Both the position numbers and the translations under genes were made by a program. A stretch of 64,000 bases of DNA from Candidatus Sysuiplasma jiujiangense (GTDB lineage Archaea > Thermoplasmatota > Thermoplasmata > Sysuiplasmatales > Sysuiplasmataceae). Of the stretch, positions 9,986 to 18,433 are shown piece after piece. The notes under the pieces were generated by a model. The model was not told the DNA's origin. It made no database searches and saw only the letters and a program-made list of their open reading frames with translations. The stretch lies in assembly GCA_019721075.1 (NCBI GenBank), contig JAHEAD010000001.1, forward strand, positions 124,001-188,000, written 5' to 3'. The first letter of the stretch is position 1. The number at the start of each line of letters is the position of its first letter.

Positions 9986-11244
9986 CGCCTGCTCACCTTC
10001 CCTCCAATCCTCTTTATATCCCTCAGGAAAGACGGATAAGAGACCCTGAAGCAACCTGCGTCCTTCACCAGGACGCCTTTCGCGGATGCCAGACCCGCAA
10101 CAGCCGCTGACATCGCTATCCTGTGATCGCCGCAGGAATCAACCACTCCGCCCCTTATTTTTCCGCCATTGATTTGGATGCTGTTTCCCTTTGCCATGAA
10201 CTTGACGCCGATATTTTTCAACATCGAGCATGTGGTTTTAATGCGGTCAGTCTCCTTCATCCTGAGATTCTCAGATCCGCTGATTGTGCTTCTGCCACGG
10301 GCAGCAGATGCAATCACGCATGTTATGGGGAAAATATCTGGCGTCTCAGCGCAATCTATATCAGTTCCGGTGAGTCCCGTTGCCGAAACCGCAACCCTGT
10401 CGCCGCTTCTTTCAACATTGCAACCGAATTTTTCCGCCACACGCAGAATCACCGAATCCGCCTGAACGAAATCATCGCTCAGGGAGGAGACGGATACACT
10501 GCCCCCGGTAATGGCCGATGCTGCGATGATAAAGGATGCGGAGGAATAGTCACCCGGTATCACTATGTCCCTTGGCCCGTAGCTTCCACCTCCTTCAAAA
10601 TACATCGTGTTTCCTTCAAATCCGGCCCTTCCGCCAAAATAATCAACCATCTGGAGTGTGAGCTCCAGGTACCGCCTGGACTGCATTCCTCCCACAATCG
10701 CAACCTCTGTCTCACCGTCCTTAATCGGACATGACATGGCAAGTGAGGAGGCGAACTGTGAGCTTATGTCTCCGCGCAGGCTTGCAGATGAATTTCTCAT
10801 TGGTCCGCCGAAGACAGCAGGAAGCCTGCCATTATTCAGAGTGGAGAATGCTTCACCGCCAAGCTGCCTTATCGCATCGATCACGGGTTCCATAGGCCTG
10901 GAGCGAAGCGAACTGTCGCCTGTAATTACGGAATGGCCGGCCATCAGGGAACAAATAGAGCTCAGAAGGCGGGCCGTTGTTCCGGAATTGTTTGCATTGA
11001 TCACATCTTCAGGCTGATGCATTCCTCCTTCCATCGTAAGCGTGCTGCCGCCTGAAATATCCGAACCCATTAGCCTCGCGGCACAAATTGTGCTCACTGT
11101 ATCATCGCTCACAAGCGCATTCATGATCCGCATGGCTCCGCCCGACATGAGGCCGAAGAGTATCGCCCTGTGCGTCATGCTCTTGGAAGGTGGGGCGGCA
11201 ACTGTCCCGTGAACAGCTCCGGATTTCTCAGAAAACAACTCCAT
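9982..11244 (-). CDS. aroA: 3-phosphoshikimate 1-carboxyvinyltransferase (EPSP synthase)
   Basis: Joins PEP and shikimate-3-phosphate. Substrate-binding N-terminus AAPPSKSMTHRA, then NNSGTTARLLSSI, GDSSLRSRPMEPV, the second-domain DYSSASFI, and the PEP-site LRMKETDRI, plus DHRIAMSAAVAGL at the end. Both lobes are complete. About 420 aa; start ATG 11244, with an in-frame GTG at 11256 as an alternative. The start overlaps the shikimate kinase gene. Confidence 0.95.
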   Translation of the reverse strand: MELFSEKSGAVHGTVAAPPSKSMTHRAILFGLMSGGAMRIMNALVSDDTVSTICAARLMGSDISGGSTLTMEGGMHQPEDVINANNSGTTARLLSSICSLMAGHSVITGDSSLRSRPMEPVIDAIRQLGGEAFSTLNNGRLPAVFGGPMRNSSASLRGDISSQFASSLAMSCPIKDGETEVAIVGGMQSRRYLELTLQMVDYFGGRAGFEGNTMYFEGGGSYGPRDIVIPGDYSSASFIIAASAITGGSVSVSSLSDDFVQADSVILRVAEKFGCNVERSGDRVAVSATGLTGTDIDCAETPDIFPITCVIASAARGRSTISGSENLRMKETDRIKTTCSMLKNIGVKFMAKGNSIQINGGKIRGGVVDSCGDHRIAMSAAVAGLASAKGVLVKDAGCFRVSYPSFLRDIKRIGGKVSRR

Positions 11245-12091
11245 CCGCGGATACACCCCTGTTTCTGCATATGACAGTTTTACCGTAATCCTTCAAAGCG
11301 TTTACAACCGCCGGCAACTCATCCCTGTCGGAAAGTGCAAAGATCGCCGGACCCGTTCCGGTTATGCCGGCGATTACCGCACCCCCGGCAAGCGAGGAGA
11401 ATATCGGTGCTGGATCGATGTTAAGCACGCGGCAGAGCAGGAGGGAATTCGCAAGGGCCGCCTCCCTGTAGAGCGAAAGTTTTGCAATTCCGTAGAAACT
11501 TTCCATCGCAGCCGTATTCTTCTTCAATTCGGCAAATGGCAGTGCTTTCTTCTCGGTGCTCCGTTCAGGTATTGAGTAAACGACGCTGTACTCCTTCCCC
11601 ATTTTCATTTCCCTCTCTACCGTCATCTTTTTGTTATCGGCGAAGATGATGCCGCCATAGTGGCAGGCTGCGGCATCGTCATATGCGCCGGTCAGCGAAA
11701 CACCCGCATTCAGCGAGGCGACAGCCGACAGCTGCAGCAGCCTTGATTCCGGAATTTCGGCGCCGTATGCGCGAAGAAGCGCGGAAATTACAGCCAGTGA
11801 AACGCTGCTGCTGCTCTTCATTCCCTTGGAAGGGGGAATTTCGGATTCCACTTCGATGTACAGACCGCCTTTACCTGTTTTATTGAAAGGCTCAACAGCT
11901 CTGACACACTCATTCACCAGTCTTCCGTCCACCGGAACGCTGTTTTTGAGCTCGAAGCTGCTCTCCCTGCCACCCTCGACCCTGACCTTCGCCTTGCTGC
12001 TGAGGCTTGTGCCCAGCGTTACGCCGCTGAAGGAAACTATACCGCTCACTATTGTAGCAGCACAATATTCTGTGGCTTCCGCATCAAACAT
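11228..12091 (-). CDS. aroK: Shikimate kinase, archaeal GHMP type
   Basis: ATP-dependent phosphorylation of shikimate. This is the archaeal GHMP-kinase form, not related to bacterial AroK: N-terminal EATEYCAATIVSGI, the ATP loop SEIPPSKGMKSSSSVSLA (residues ~85-102), GAYDDAAACHYGG and the C-terminal GITGTGPAIFAL (GHMP motif 3). 287 aa. The start overlaps the aroDE stop as TGATG. Confidence 0.93.
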   Translation of the reverse strand: MFDAEATEYCAATIVSGIVSFSGVTLGTSLSSKAKVRVEGGRESSFELKNSVPVDGRLVNECVRAVEPFNKTGKGGLYIEVESEIPPSKGMKSSSSVSLAVISALLRAYGAEIPESRLLQLSAVASLNAGVSLTGAYDDAAACHYGGIIFADNKKMTVEREMKMGKEYSVVYSIPERSTEKKALPFAELKKNTAAMESFYGIAKLSLYREAALANSLLLCRVLNIDPAPIFSSLAGGAVIAGITGTGPAIFALSDRDELPAVVNALKDYGKTVICRNRGVSADGVVF

Positions 12092-13491
12092 CAGGCATCC
12101 TTCCCCCGTTCGACCAGCTCAATCATTTCTTCGACAGGCGGCTCGACTCCTGTCCACAGCCGGAAAGACTCTGCTGCCTGCAGGGCAAGAAGCTTTTCTC
12201 CGCCAACGTAGCCTATGCCTCTGCTGCGTGCCAGCTGTTCGAACAATCTGCACCCGCCCGAATAAACAAAGTCTATTATCAAATCAAAAGCACAGCCTGT
12301 TACTTTATCCGGAATTTGGTCTGATACACCATCCATTCCCAGAGGCGTACAGTTGACAAGCAGATCATACTTGGATCCCGGACTGAAGTTTCTTCTGTCT
12401 ACATTGAGACTCTTCTGCAGCATCTCGACTTTCTCGCTGCTCCGGGAATAAACCGTTATGTCCCAGCCGTCAAGCGCGGCGGCTGCTGCCCGCGCGGCGC
12501 CTCCTGCACCGAATATCAGCGCGCTTCCCTCTTCCATTCCGCTGATCACACTTCTGAATGCGTCAAAATCGGTATTATGGCCTTCCAGTTTTCCCTGCCT
12601 GTTTACAATTGTGTTGACAGCCTGTATTCGCTCAGCCTCGCCGGAAAGCGAATGAAGAAAAGGAAGGACATCCTGCTTGTACGGCATCGTAACATTGATT
12701 CCCCTTGCGCCTGAGGCAACTGCAAGTTCAAAGAAAGACTCGAGTTCCGTGCTTTCCTTCACGCTTACAGCAACATATCTTCCGGGAATCCCGCATCTCT
12801 TCATCGCATGGTTCTGTATGAGCGGGGAAAGACTGTGTTCCACCGATCGGCCGATTAAAAGAAGAAGCATGCCTTTTTCTATATCCCTCAAGTCTTCGAA
12901 TACCAGCTGGCCCTCTGCCGTCTGCTCTGCCCGGGAGAGTGAAGCATAAGCCCATGGGCTTCCGCCCTTCATCGACACGATTCTCGTCAGCACCCCTTCT
13001 CTGCCCATTGAGAAGGCAATTACCCTGTCCCTTTCCTCTGCCGGAACAGATCTGGCAATTATCGATGCCTCCCTCATCGAACCGACGATCGAGATGCACT
13101 TTGCAATTGCGTACCGCCGTAATTCCCTTTGCAGAATCGAAAGAGCTTCCTTTTCGTCCCTTATTTTCCCATGGAATGAAGCGATGATTTTCCTGCGCAG
13201 GTTTTCCGGCAGATCCATCGACTCAGCGTCACTCACATCGACGTCAATGAAATCGAAATCGGAAAATAACAGCTCCGCGTCCGGGCGGGAAAGCAGCCTG
13301 ATGGAGTCACCCTTCAGCGTCGCTATCTTCATTATCTTTACCGATGAGGAAATTTCCCTCACCGTCCGCTCTGACAGCACACCTATTGAATCCAGCCTGA
13401 ACTCGACAATGTCCGCACCGGATGATTCGGCCACCCTGGCCTTCTCCATAATTTCAGCGGCATTCTTTCCGGCTACAGAAACACATATCAT
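12091..13491 (-). CDS. aroDE: Bifunctional 3-dehydroquinate dehydratase (type I) / shikimate dehydrogenase
   Basis: Two consecutive steps in one polypeptide. Residues 1-~210 are type I dehydroquinase: EFRLDS, IIASFHG (catalytic His) and a Lys in IAKCISIVGSM as the probable Schiff-base residue. Residues ~212-466 are shikimate dehydrogenase: RSVEHSLSPLIQNHAM, INVTMPYKQDV, VNTIV, GHNTDFDAF, and the NADPH loop FGAGGAARAA. The order AroD-AroE is seen in other prokaryotes and in plants. Starts 9 nt after the upstream aroB' stop. Confidence 0.94.
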   Translation of the reverse strand: MICVSVAGKNAAEIMEKARVAESSGADIVEFRLDSIGVLSERTVREISSSVKIMKIATLKGDSIRLLSRPDAELLFSDFDFIDVDVSDAESMDLPENLRRKIIASFHGKIRDEKEALSILQRELRRYAIAKCISIVGSMREASIIARSVPAEERDRVIAFSMGREGVLTRIVSMKGGSPWAYASLSRAEQTAEGQLVFEDLRDIEKGMLLLLIGRSVEHSLSPLIQNHAMKRCGIPGRYVAVSVKESTELESFFELAVASGARGINVTMPYKQDVLPFLHSLSGEAERIQAVNTIVNRQGKLEGHNTDFDAFRSVISGMEEGSALIFGAGGAARAAAAALDGWDITVYSRSSEKVEMLQKSLNVDRRNFSPGSKYDLLVNCTPLGMDGVSDQIPDKVTGCAFDLIIDFVYSGGCRLFEQLARSRGIGYVGGEKLLALQAAESFRLWTGVEPPVEEMIELVERGKDA

Positions 13492-13499
13492 GGAAGGCG

Positions 13500-14531
13500 T
13501 TACCTCTCAAAAACAGTCTCATTCACTCTCATTCCGAAATGCCTGGCGCCTTCCTGTCTGCAAATGACTACGCTGTCACCTTTCTTAATGCCTGTAACAG
13601 GTATATGACCGGACAGAGTGCACAGATTAACCGTCTCTGCATTCTGAAGAATTATGCTGCATTCCTCTCCGTCCACTGCCGCACGAATCAGCAACAGAGG
13701 TCTTCTCTCAATCTTCACCCTTCCCACAGTCACATTTCTTGAAGTTCCGTCGGTTTTCACCGCCGGCAGCTGCATGCCTGACTTCAGCTCTGAAAGATAG
13801 CTGGTCCGTCCCCCGGGGGAAAGAATGTACGAGTGGACGGGGCCCGCGTTGACACGAAAAGGTCTCGCATTGACAAATTTGCTTTCAAGCGACTCGGAAT
13901 GTATCAGGAAGAGACACGAAGACTGTGAACCGACAAGCATTCCTTCCCCCTCAGAGAGGATGGAGCATGTGTCTATACAAACCCTGTCTCCCATGCCCGC
14001 GTGGTTCACGGAAGTTACCTCAGCCTCCTCCAGCTTGTAAACCGGATTTCCGGATCTGAGCAATCTGCCAAATTCACCTATTTCATGATGGTTTGATACG
14101 ACTGCAAGTATGCCGTCCACGCCTTTTTCCAGTGTGCTCAGAAAAAGCTCCGCTTCCCTGGCACTTTTTGCAGTTACGACAAGTTTCGCACTGTTCTTCG
14201 AGCACATTGCTATCAGATTTTCCACAGGAATGACCTTCCAGTCTGTCACTTCCACGACAAGAAAATCCAGTCTGAATCTGGAGAGGTCAGGCATGTCCCC
14301 TTCTTCGGCTATTCTGACGTAACTGCCAATTTTTTCCTCGCCATCATACAGGAATCCGTCCTTCAACTGGAGTGGCCTGAAGTAGGCACCCTGGAGGAGT
14401 TCCCTGTCCTCATCTGAAATCACAATATCTGTGAAACCACTTTCAATTGCGTCCAGAATAAGTCTCTGCCGCGCCTTCTTTTCCTTCCCTTGCGCAAGTA
14501 TCCAGAAGAACTTATCTTCAGTCAAAGTCAT
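13500..14531 (-). CDS. aroB': 3-dehydroquinate synthase II (archaeal AroB')
   Basis: NAD-dependent oxidative deamination and cyclisation of ADTH to 3-dehydroquinate; the archaeal replacement for bacterial AroB. Family marks include the N-terminal KFFWILAQGKEKKARQ, the basic/acidic central segment with DWKVIPVENLIA, GDRVCIDTCSIL, EGMLVGSQSSCLFLIHSES, ARPFRVNAGPVHSYI and GRTSYLSELKSG. 343 aa. Overlaps aroA' by 4 nt, consistent with consecutive enzymes. Confidence 0.93.
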   Translation of the reverse strand: MTLTEDKFFWILAQGKEKKARQRLILDAIESGFTDIVISDEDRELLQGAYFRPLQLKDGFLYDGEEKIGSYVRIAEEGDMPDLSRFRLDFLVVEVTDWKVIPVENLIAMCSKNSAKLVVTAKSAREAELFLSTLEKGVDGILAVVSNHHEIGEFGRLLRSGNPVYKLEEAEVTSVNHAGMGDRVCIDTCSILSEGEGMLVGSQSSCLFLIHSESLESKFVNARPFRVNAGPVHSYILSPGGRTSYLSELKSGMQLPAVKTDGTSRNVTVGRVKIERRPLLLIRAAVDGEECSIILQNAETVNLCTLSGHIPVTGIKKGDSVVICRQEGARHFGMRVNETVFER

Positions 14532-15319
14532 CCCAGCAGCTTGGCGGCTTCCTCTGCTTCCGCCCCGTCAAAGAGTATTCTTGAGATAGCCTGTGTCATT
14601 GCGGTAGGATCCTTGTGTTGCCATATATTCCGTCCGATGGATATGCCTCTTGCACCGCTGTTCATTGCGCCTTTCACCATTCGCAGCACCTCCATATCCG
14701 AGTTTAATTTCGGACCTCCTGCTATTAGTATTGGCACAGGACATCCCTTTACAACTTCCCTGAACGTCTCCTCAGATCCAGTGTAATAGACCTTAACAAC
14801 GTCAGCCCCAAGTTCGGCACCGACACGTGCAACATGCTTCAGCAAATCCACACTGTATGGATCGCGGATAGCGCTTCCCCTCGGATACATCATTGCGAGA
14901 AGCGGCATTCCCCAGTTTCTGCAGTCTCTAACAATCCTTCCTGCATCCTCAAGCATCCGGGCATCATCTTCCGCGCCCACATTGATATGAATGGAAATGC
15001 CGTCTGCGCCGAGCTGTATCCCTTCCTCAACGCTTCCGACCAGCACCTTCGTGTTGGGTGTCGGCGAAAGTTTCGTGCTCGCCGACAAATGCACTATCAG
15101 TCCTATGTCACGGCCGTATCCTCTGTGACCGGATTCCACCAGTCCTTTGTGAATGACTATCGCGGTCGCCCCACCTTGCGAAACTTTATCAATGGCATCC
15201 CTTATATCCACTATCCCCGGCAGGGGCCCTTCAGACAATCCATGGTCCATCGGAACAACAAGTGCTGCGGATGACTTTCTGTCGAATATTCGTTCCAGCC
15301 TGATGCTTTTGCCTATCAT
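14528..15319 (-). CDS. aroA': 2-amino-3,7-dideoxy-D-threo-hept-6-ulosonate (ADTH) synthase
   Basis: Class I aldolase-like enzyme that condenses a ketofructose-phosphate donor with aspartate semialdehyde, opening the archaeal shikimate route. Motifs: VVPMDHGLSEGP (conserved Asp), GISIHINVGAEDD, LLAMMYPRG, a probable Schiff-base Lys in DVVKVYYTG, and LIAGGPKLNSD. About 263 aa. I prefer ATG 15319 over GTG 15337 because the TATA-like sequence around 15353-15360 would place the transcription start near 15330. First gene of the supraoperon. Confidence 0.92.
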   Translation of the reverse strand: MIGKSIRLERIFDRKSSAALVVPMDHGLSEGPLPGIVDIRDAIDKVSQGGATAIVIHKGLVESGHRGYGRDIGLIVHLSASTKLSPTPNTKVLVGSVEEGIQLGADGISIHINVGAEDDARMLEDAGRIVRDCRNWGMPLLAMMYPRGSAIRDPYSVDLLKHVARVGAELGADVVKVYYTGSEETFREVVKGCPVPILIAGGPKLNSDMEVLRMVKGAMNSGARGISIGRNIWQHKDPTAMTQAISRILFDGAEAEEAAKLLG

Positions 15320-15352
15320 GGAGATACCGTAAGACACTTTTAATCAGACAAC

Positions 15353-15376
15353 ATATTTATACATTATTGTATAAAG
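15353..15376. promoter_or_regulatory. Palindromic operator between divergent promoters
   Basis: A perfect inverted repeat, TTTATACA-TTAT-TGTATAAA, spans 15356-15375 between aroA' (minus) and the ACT-domain regulator (plus). Each half is itself TATA-like and lies about 20-40 nt from one of the two starts, so a protein bound here would block both promoters. Inferred to be the site where the adjacent regulator controls itself and the aromatic operon; the binding partner is not shown by the sequence. Confidence 0.55.
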
Positions 15377-15392
15377 ACATACACTGAAGAGC

Positions 15393-15893
15393 ATGTGGGA
15401 AGAGATAGTGAGAGAATTTGGAATTTACCCCAGCCAGTCAAAGGTGGCAAGGGCTATGCTGCAACTAGGACTTAGTGTCAGGGAAGGGAGTATCTACTGT
15501 GGTGAAATCAGGCTCAGCGACGCGGCGATAGCCCGTGCGCTTGGCGTTGACAGGAGAGTGGTTCATGCGACAGCAAAGACAATCTCGGAGAGCAGCGAAC
15601 TTTCAAAATTCTTCGGTTTCCTGAAGCCCGTCGCCAACCTCAAGGATGCAGGACCCCAGATCGGATGGAGCACCATAGAGATCACGCCGGATGACGCAGA
15701 TAAACCAGGCATACTTGCCGATGTATCAAGGATAATAGCCGATGCGGGAATAAGCATAAGACAGGCAATTGTGGAAGATCCGGAACTCACAGAGAATCCC
15801 AGGCTGTACGTCGTCACTTCCTCCGAAGTTCCGCTTGAGCTGATTCCGCTCCTGCGCAGGGCAAGGGGAGTCAGCGAACTCACACTGAAGTGA
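15393..15893 (+). CDS. ACT-domain transcriptional regulator of amino-acid metabolism (COG2150-like)
   Basis: 166-aa cytoplasmic protein. Residues ~1-75 form a helical DNA-binding-like half (IRLSDAAIARALGVDRRVVHATAKTI resembles a helix-turn-helix); residues ~90-166 are an ACT domain (ITPDDADKPGILADVSRIIADAGISI). ACT domains bind amino acids, so the protein probably senses Trp, Tyr, Phe or an aspartate-family amino acid. It is divergent from the aromatic operon across a 20-bp palindrome, which makes it the candidate repressor. Which ligand it binds cannot be told from sequence. Confidence 0.8.
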   Translation: MWEEIVREFGIYPSQSKVARAMLQLGLSVREGSIYCGEIRLSDAAIARALGVDRRVVHATAKTISESSELSKFFGFLKPVANLKDAGPQIGWSTIEITPDDADKPGILADVSRIIADAGISIRQAIVEDPELTENPRLYVVTSSEVPLELIPLLRRARGVSELTLK

Positions 15894-15897
15894 TTGT

Positions 15898-16953
15898 TCA
15901 GAGATTCCGGGTTGACATCGAATGCATCAACCTTTCAGATGCATCGGACGCGTAAGTCCTGTTGAGTTCAAAGCCTATGCCATTCCGGCCCAGACTGGCT
16001 GAGGCTACAAGTGTTGTTCCCGAACCGAGAAAGGGGTCGAGGACAGTTTCGCCGTAGTAGCTGAACGCCCTGACGATACGCATCGGAAGTTCAACCGAGA
16101 AGGGAGAGATGTGTTTTCTTCCCCTGCCGCTCCTTTCAGGTTTCATAAGCCAGACATCGCTTTTCTTAACATTTATCCAGAAATCCTTTTCCAATATCGA
16201 CCGCTCTCTGGAATCCCTGTCGACATGAGCATATTTTCTGTATCTGCCGGGCGACGGCTTCTCAAATTCAAGTATAAACTCATGGGCATGGTTTATCAGT
16301 ATACCGCCGGGATACGGATATGTTCCGAAGTGCGCCCTGGAGGAATTTGTTTTATGCCAGACAATGTCCCGCCGGAAAACGAAACCGATACTCTCGCATA
16401 GATCTATTGTCTTTCCCGTCAGGTTCAGCGTCCTGAAGCTGCCCTTCTCCCTCAACGGCAGGTTCATTATGTTCAAAAAAAACTTCCTTCCCGGTTGAAG
16501 AACACGGTACACTTCAGACCAGACCTTTCCTATTTCGCTCAGCCATAAGCCAAGATCATGGATATTTCCAAGATCGCCCTCGTATTCTCCGTCAATCGAA
16601 TACATTTTTGTGTCAAAATACGGCGGGGATGTTATCACCAGATTTACACTGTCGCTTGGGACATAATCCATATTTTGTGAATTCCCCACTACTATTTCCT
16701 GAACAGTGCCGTTTACAGCATGGCAAAAGTGTTTGCATTCTGAGACAGATGGACCGGTGTCAATCCTTTCCGGCACAACCAGTTTCCGGAATTTTTCAAT
16801 TTCACTCATGTCGAACCTGTGCTGTCCGCTCGCAGATCTGTAGCTGCGGAGCGTGCCATTCCTGACAGAGTCGTAGATCGTATCTAGACCGATTCCAAGA
16901 ACCTTCGAAACCTCCGACGCAGACAGATAGGCCCTTTTCCTGTAATCGTCCAA
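15898..16953 (-). CDS. DNA methyltransferase (N4-cytosine/N6-adenine beta-class) with N-terminal HTH
   Basis: SAM-dependent DNA methylase. The catalytic motif ITSPPYFDT (SPPY favours N4-cytosine) comes before the SAM motif DPFLGSGTTLVAS near the C-terminus, the beta-type order. Residues ~5-55 resemble an excisionase/MerR-type helix-turn-helix (YLSASEVSKVLG, then a winged segment ending SGQHRFDMSEIEKF). Start chosen at TTG 16953 with GAGGG upstream; an in-frame TTG at 16986 is possible and no ATG lies before the HTH. No restriction enzyme gene is adjacent, so it looks like an orphan methylase. It ends 5 nt from the convergent regulator gene. Confidence 0.85.
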   Translation of the reverse strand: MDDYRKRAYLSASEVSKVLGIGLDTIYDSVRNGTLRSYRSASGQHRFDMSEIEKFRKLVVPERIDTGPSVSECKHFCHAVNGTVQEIVVGNSQNMDYVPSDSVNLVITSPPYFDTKMYSIDGEYEGDLGNIHDLGLWLSEIGKVWSEVYRVLQPGRKFFLNIMNLPLREKGSFRTLNLTGKTIDLCESIGFVFRRDIVWHKTNSSRAHFGTYPYPGGILINHAHEFILEFEKPSPGRYRKYAHVDRDSRERSILEKDFWINVKKSDVWLMKPERSGRGRKHISPFSVELPMRIVRAFSYYGETVLDPFLGSGTTLVASASLGRNGIGFELNRTYASDASERLMHSMSTRNL

Positions 16954-17058
16954 TTTTCTCCCTCTTGAGATCCGGCCGCAGTACAAACGATCACTGATTG
17001 CCGTTCTTCTATAGATTATTGTCCGTTAAAGCGCATCCTGATGGCGATTTTTTCTTCT

Positions 17059-17800
17059 CTACTGACCTTTTTTGTCCTTATCCTGTCGTTCGATCGTCTC
17101 CGGCTTCGTGGAGATGGATGTCAGGTACAGACTGATGTACGGGTAAAGCGCATAAACTATTTTGGATTCCGCCTTGCTGATGTGTTCCTGCAGGACGGAT
17201 TCGCCCAATGCAGCTGATCTCGCAAGGCGTTCAATTGAGCTTTTCTTCGGAACATCGAAATATCCTGAAGCCACGGCACGCGAGAAATGTTCCAGCTGTT
17301 TCCTGGTAAGACCCTGGAAGAGAGTGGATAATGACAGTGTGTAGGAATCGCGGAGTGCGTCGGTCGCGACAGTAGTTCTGCTCAGGATGTCCACCTCGGC
17401 AATCTTCTCAAGCTTTGCGTACAGTCTCCTGAAACTGTTTCCCTCCAGGGCAACAACAATGATTGATTCCATTCCTCCTGCATATGTGACTGGTGCTTTC
17501 CAGAGACAGTCGGACTCCTCAGCCATCCTGGCGGTTGAATTCAGCGGGCTGCACCGGCATTTGACCATTACACTCAGTCTGCCAGTGGAAAGAGATTCAT
17601 TATATCAGCTCGCTATGCAGTTCGGATACAACAGCCGGAAGTCCCTCACGGATATCGTTGAGCACTGCCCCGTCAGGAGAGCCAATCTCCAGATAATCCA
17701 CCATCGAATTGCACCATCTGCTGATCGAGGCATCGGGATAAGCGATGGAGAGATTGTTGAACGGCAAAGTGTGTTTCATCCTGAGAATAATTTCTTCCAT
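17059..17800 (-). pseudogene. Bat-type HTH_10 transcriptional regulator, interrupted by a one-base shift
   Basis: Two adjacent reading frames make one plausible regulator. Frame A (17800 down to 17600) encodes MEEIILRMKHTLPFNNLS...WCNSMVDYLEI, typical of the N-terminal domain of archaeal HTH_10 proteins, and stops at a TAA. Frame B continues with GGMESIIVVALEG and a C-terminal HTH_10 domain (GLTRKQLEHFSRAVASGYFDVPKKSSIERLARSAALGESVLQEHISKAESKI). Removing one base in ATATAA near 17602 joins them. The downstream ATG at 17568 could permit a truncated product. Real decay and assembly error are both possible. Confidence 0.7.
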
Positions 17801-17871
17801 AAGACCTACCGGTCCCCAACGGTAGTAAGTATATGCTGCACGATGCTATTTCAATCCATGGTGATACAAAA

Positions 17872-18132
17872 ATGTCGGATTTCCTAATCCAGCATGTCTG
17901 GAAGAGCGAGAATACTGAAAATGCGGTAAAAACCGTAAAGGCCATAGCGGGAATGGCAAAGGATGGCAAGCTGCCACAGGGTTTCAAACTGAAATCCATA
18001 AACGCGGTTAGCGGCGAGAACAGGGCATTCTGTACCTGGGAAGCGCCAAGCAGAAAAGCGCTCGCCGATCTCGTGGCACAGGTAAGACCACCCACTGAAG
18101 TTACGATCTTTGAACTTCAGAAAATGTACTGA
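17872..18132 (+). CDS. Small conserved-looking protein of unknown function
   Basis: 86 aa, soluble. It opens MSDFLIQHVWKSENTENAV, has a middle region rich in Lys and Gly (AGMAKDGKLPQGFKL) and ends VTIFELQKMY; the alternating pattern suggests a small alpha/beta (ferredoxin-like) fold. Start chosen at 17872 because GGTGAT lies just upstream; an in-frame ATG at 17833 would overlap the divergent promoter region. It is followed 11 nt later by a small membrane protein and is probably co-transcribed with it. I do not recognise the family. Confidence 0.7.
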   Translation: MSDFLIQHVWKSENTENAVKTVKAIAGMAKDGKLPQGFKLKSINAVSGENRAFCTWEAPSRKALADLVAQVRPPTEVTIFELQKMY

Positions 18133-18143
18133 GGCGAAACAAA

Positions 18144-18347
18144 ATGCAAAAGAATGTTGGTCCTGCTGACAGGGGGGTCAGGATCGTGGCAGGACTGCTT
18201 TTACTCGCGGCCATTTTCTACACTGGTGGCCTGTTGCAGATACTTGTGGCAGTCATAGGTCTGATTGCTCTTGTTACAGGTCTAAGCGGCTACTGCGTGC
18301 TTTATTCAATAGCCGGTATAAACAGGGTCGGAAAAAACACCCAGTGA
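18144..18347 (+). CDS. Small membrane protein, DUF2892 (YgaP transmembrane-like)
   Basis: 67 aa with the DUF2892 pattern: N-terminal MQKNVGPADRGVRIVAGLLLL, a first membrane helix, a short turn (YTGGL), a second helix, then GYCVLYSIAGIN with the family's conserved Cys. Two membrane segments. The family often occurs fused or next to rhodanese domains, but no rhodanese is adjacent here. Likely in an operon with the preceding 86-aa gene. Confidence 0.85.
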   Translation: MQKNVGPADRGVRIVAGLLLLAAIFYTGGLLQILVAVIGLIALVTGLSGYCVLYSIAGINRVGKNTQ

Positions 18348-18433
18348 GCGATCGCCTGAGGTAAACATCAGTAAACTGTTTAATCTGACAGGCAGAAATC
18401 AGCTGCCTGTTAATATTTGCAGCAGTGTCTGCG

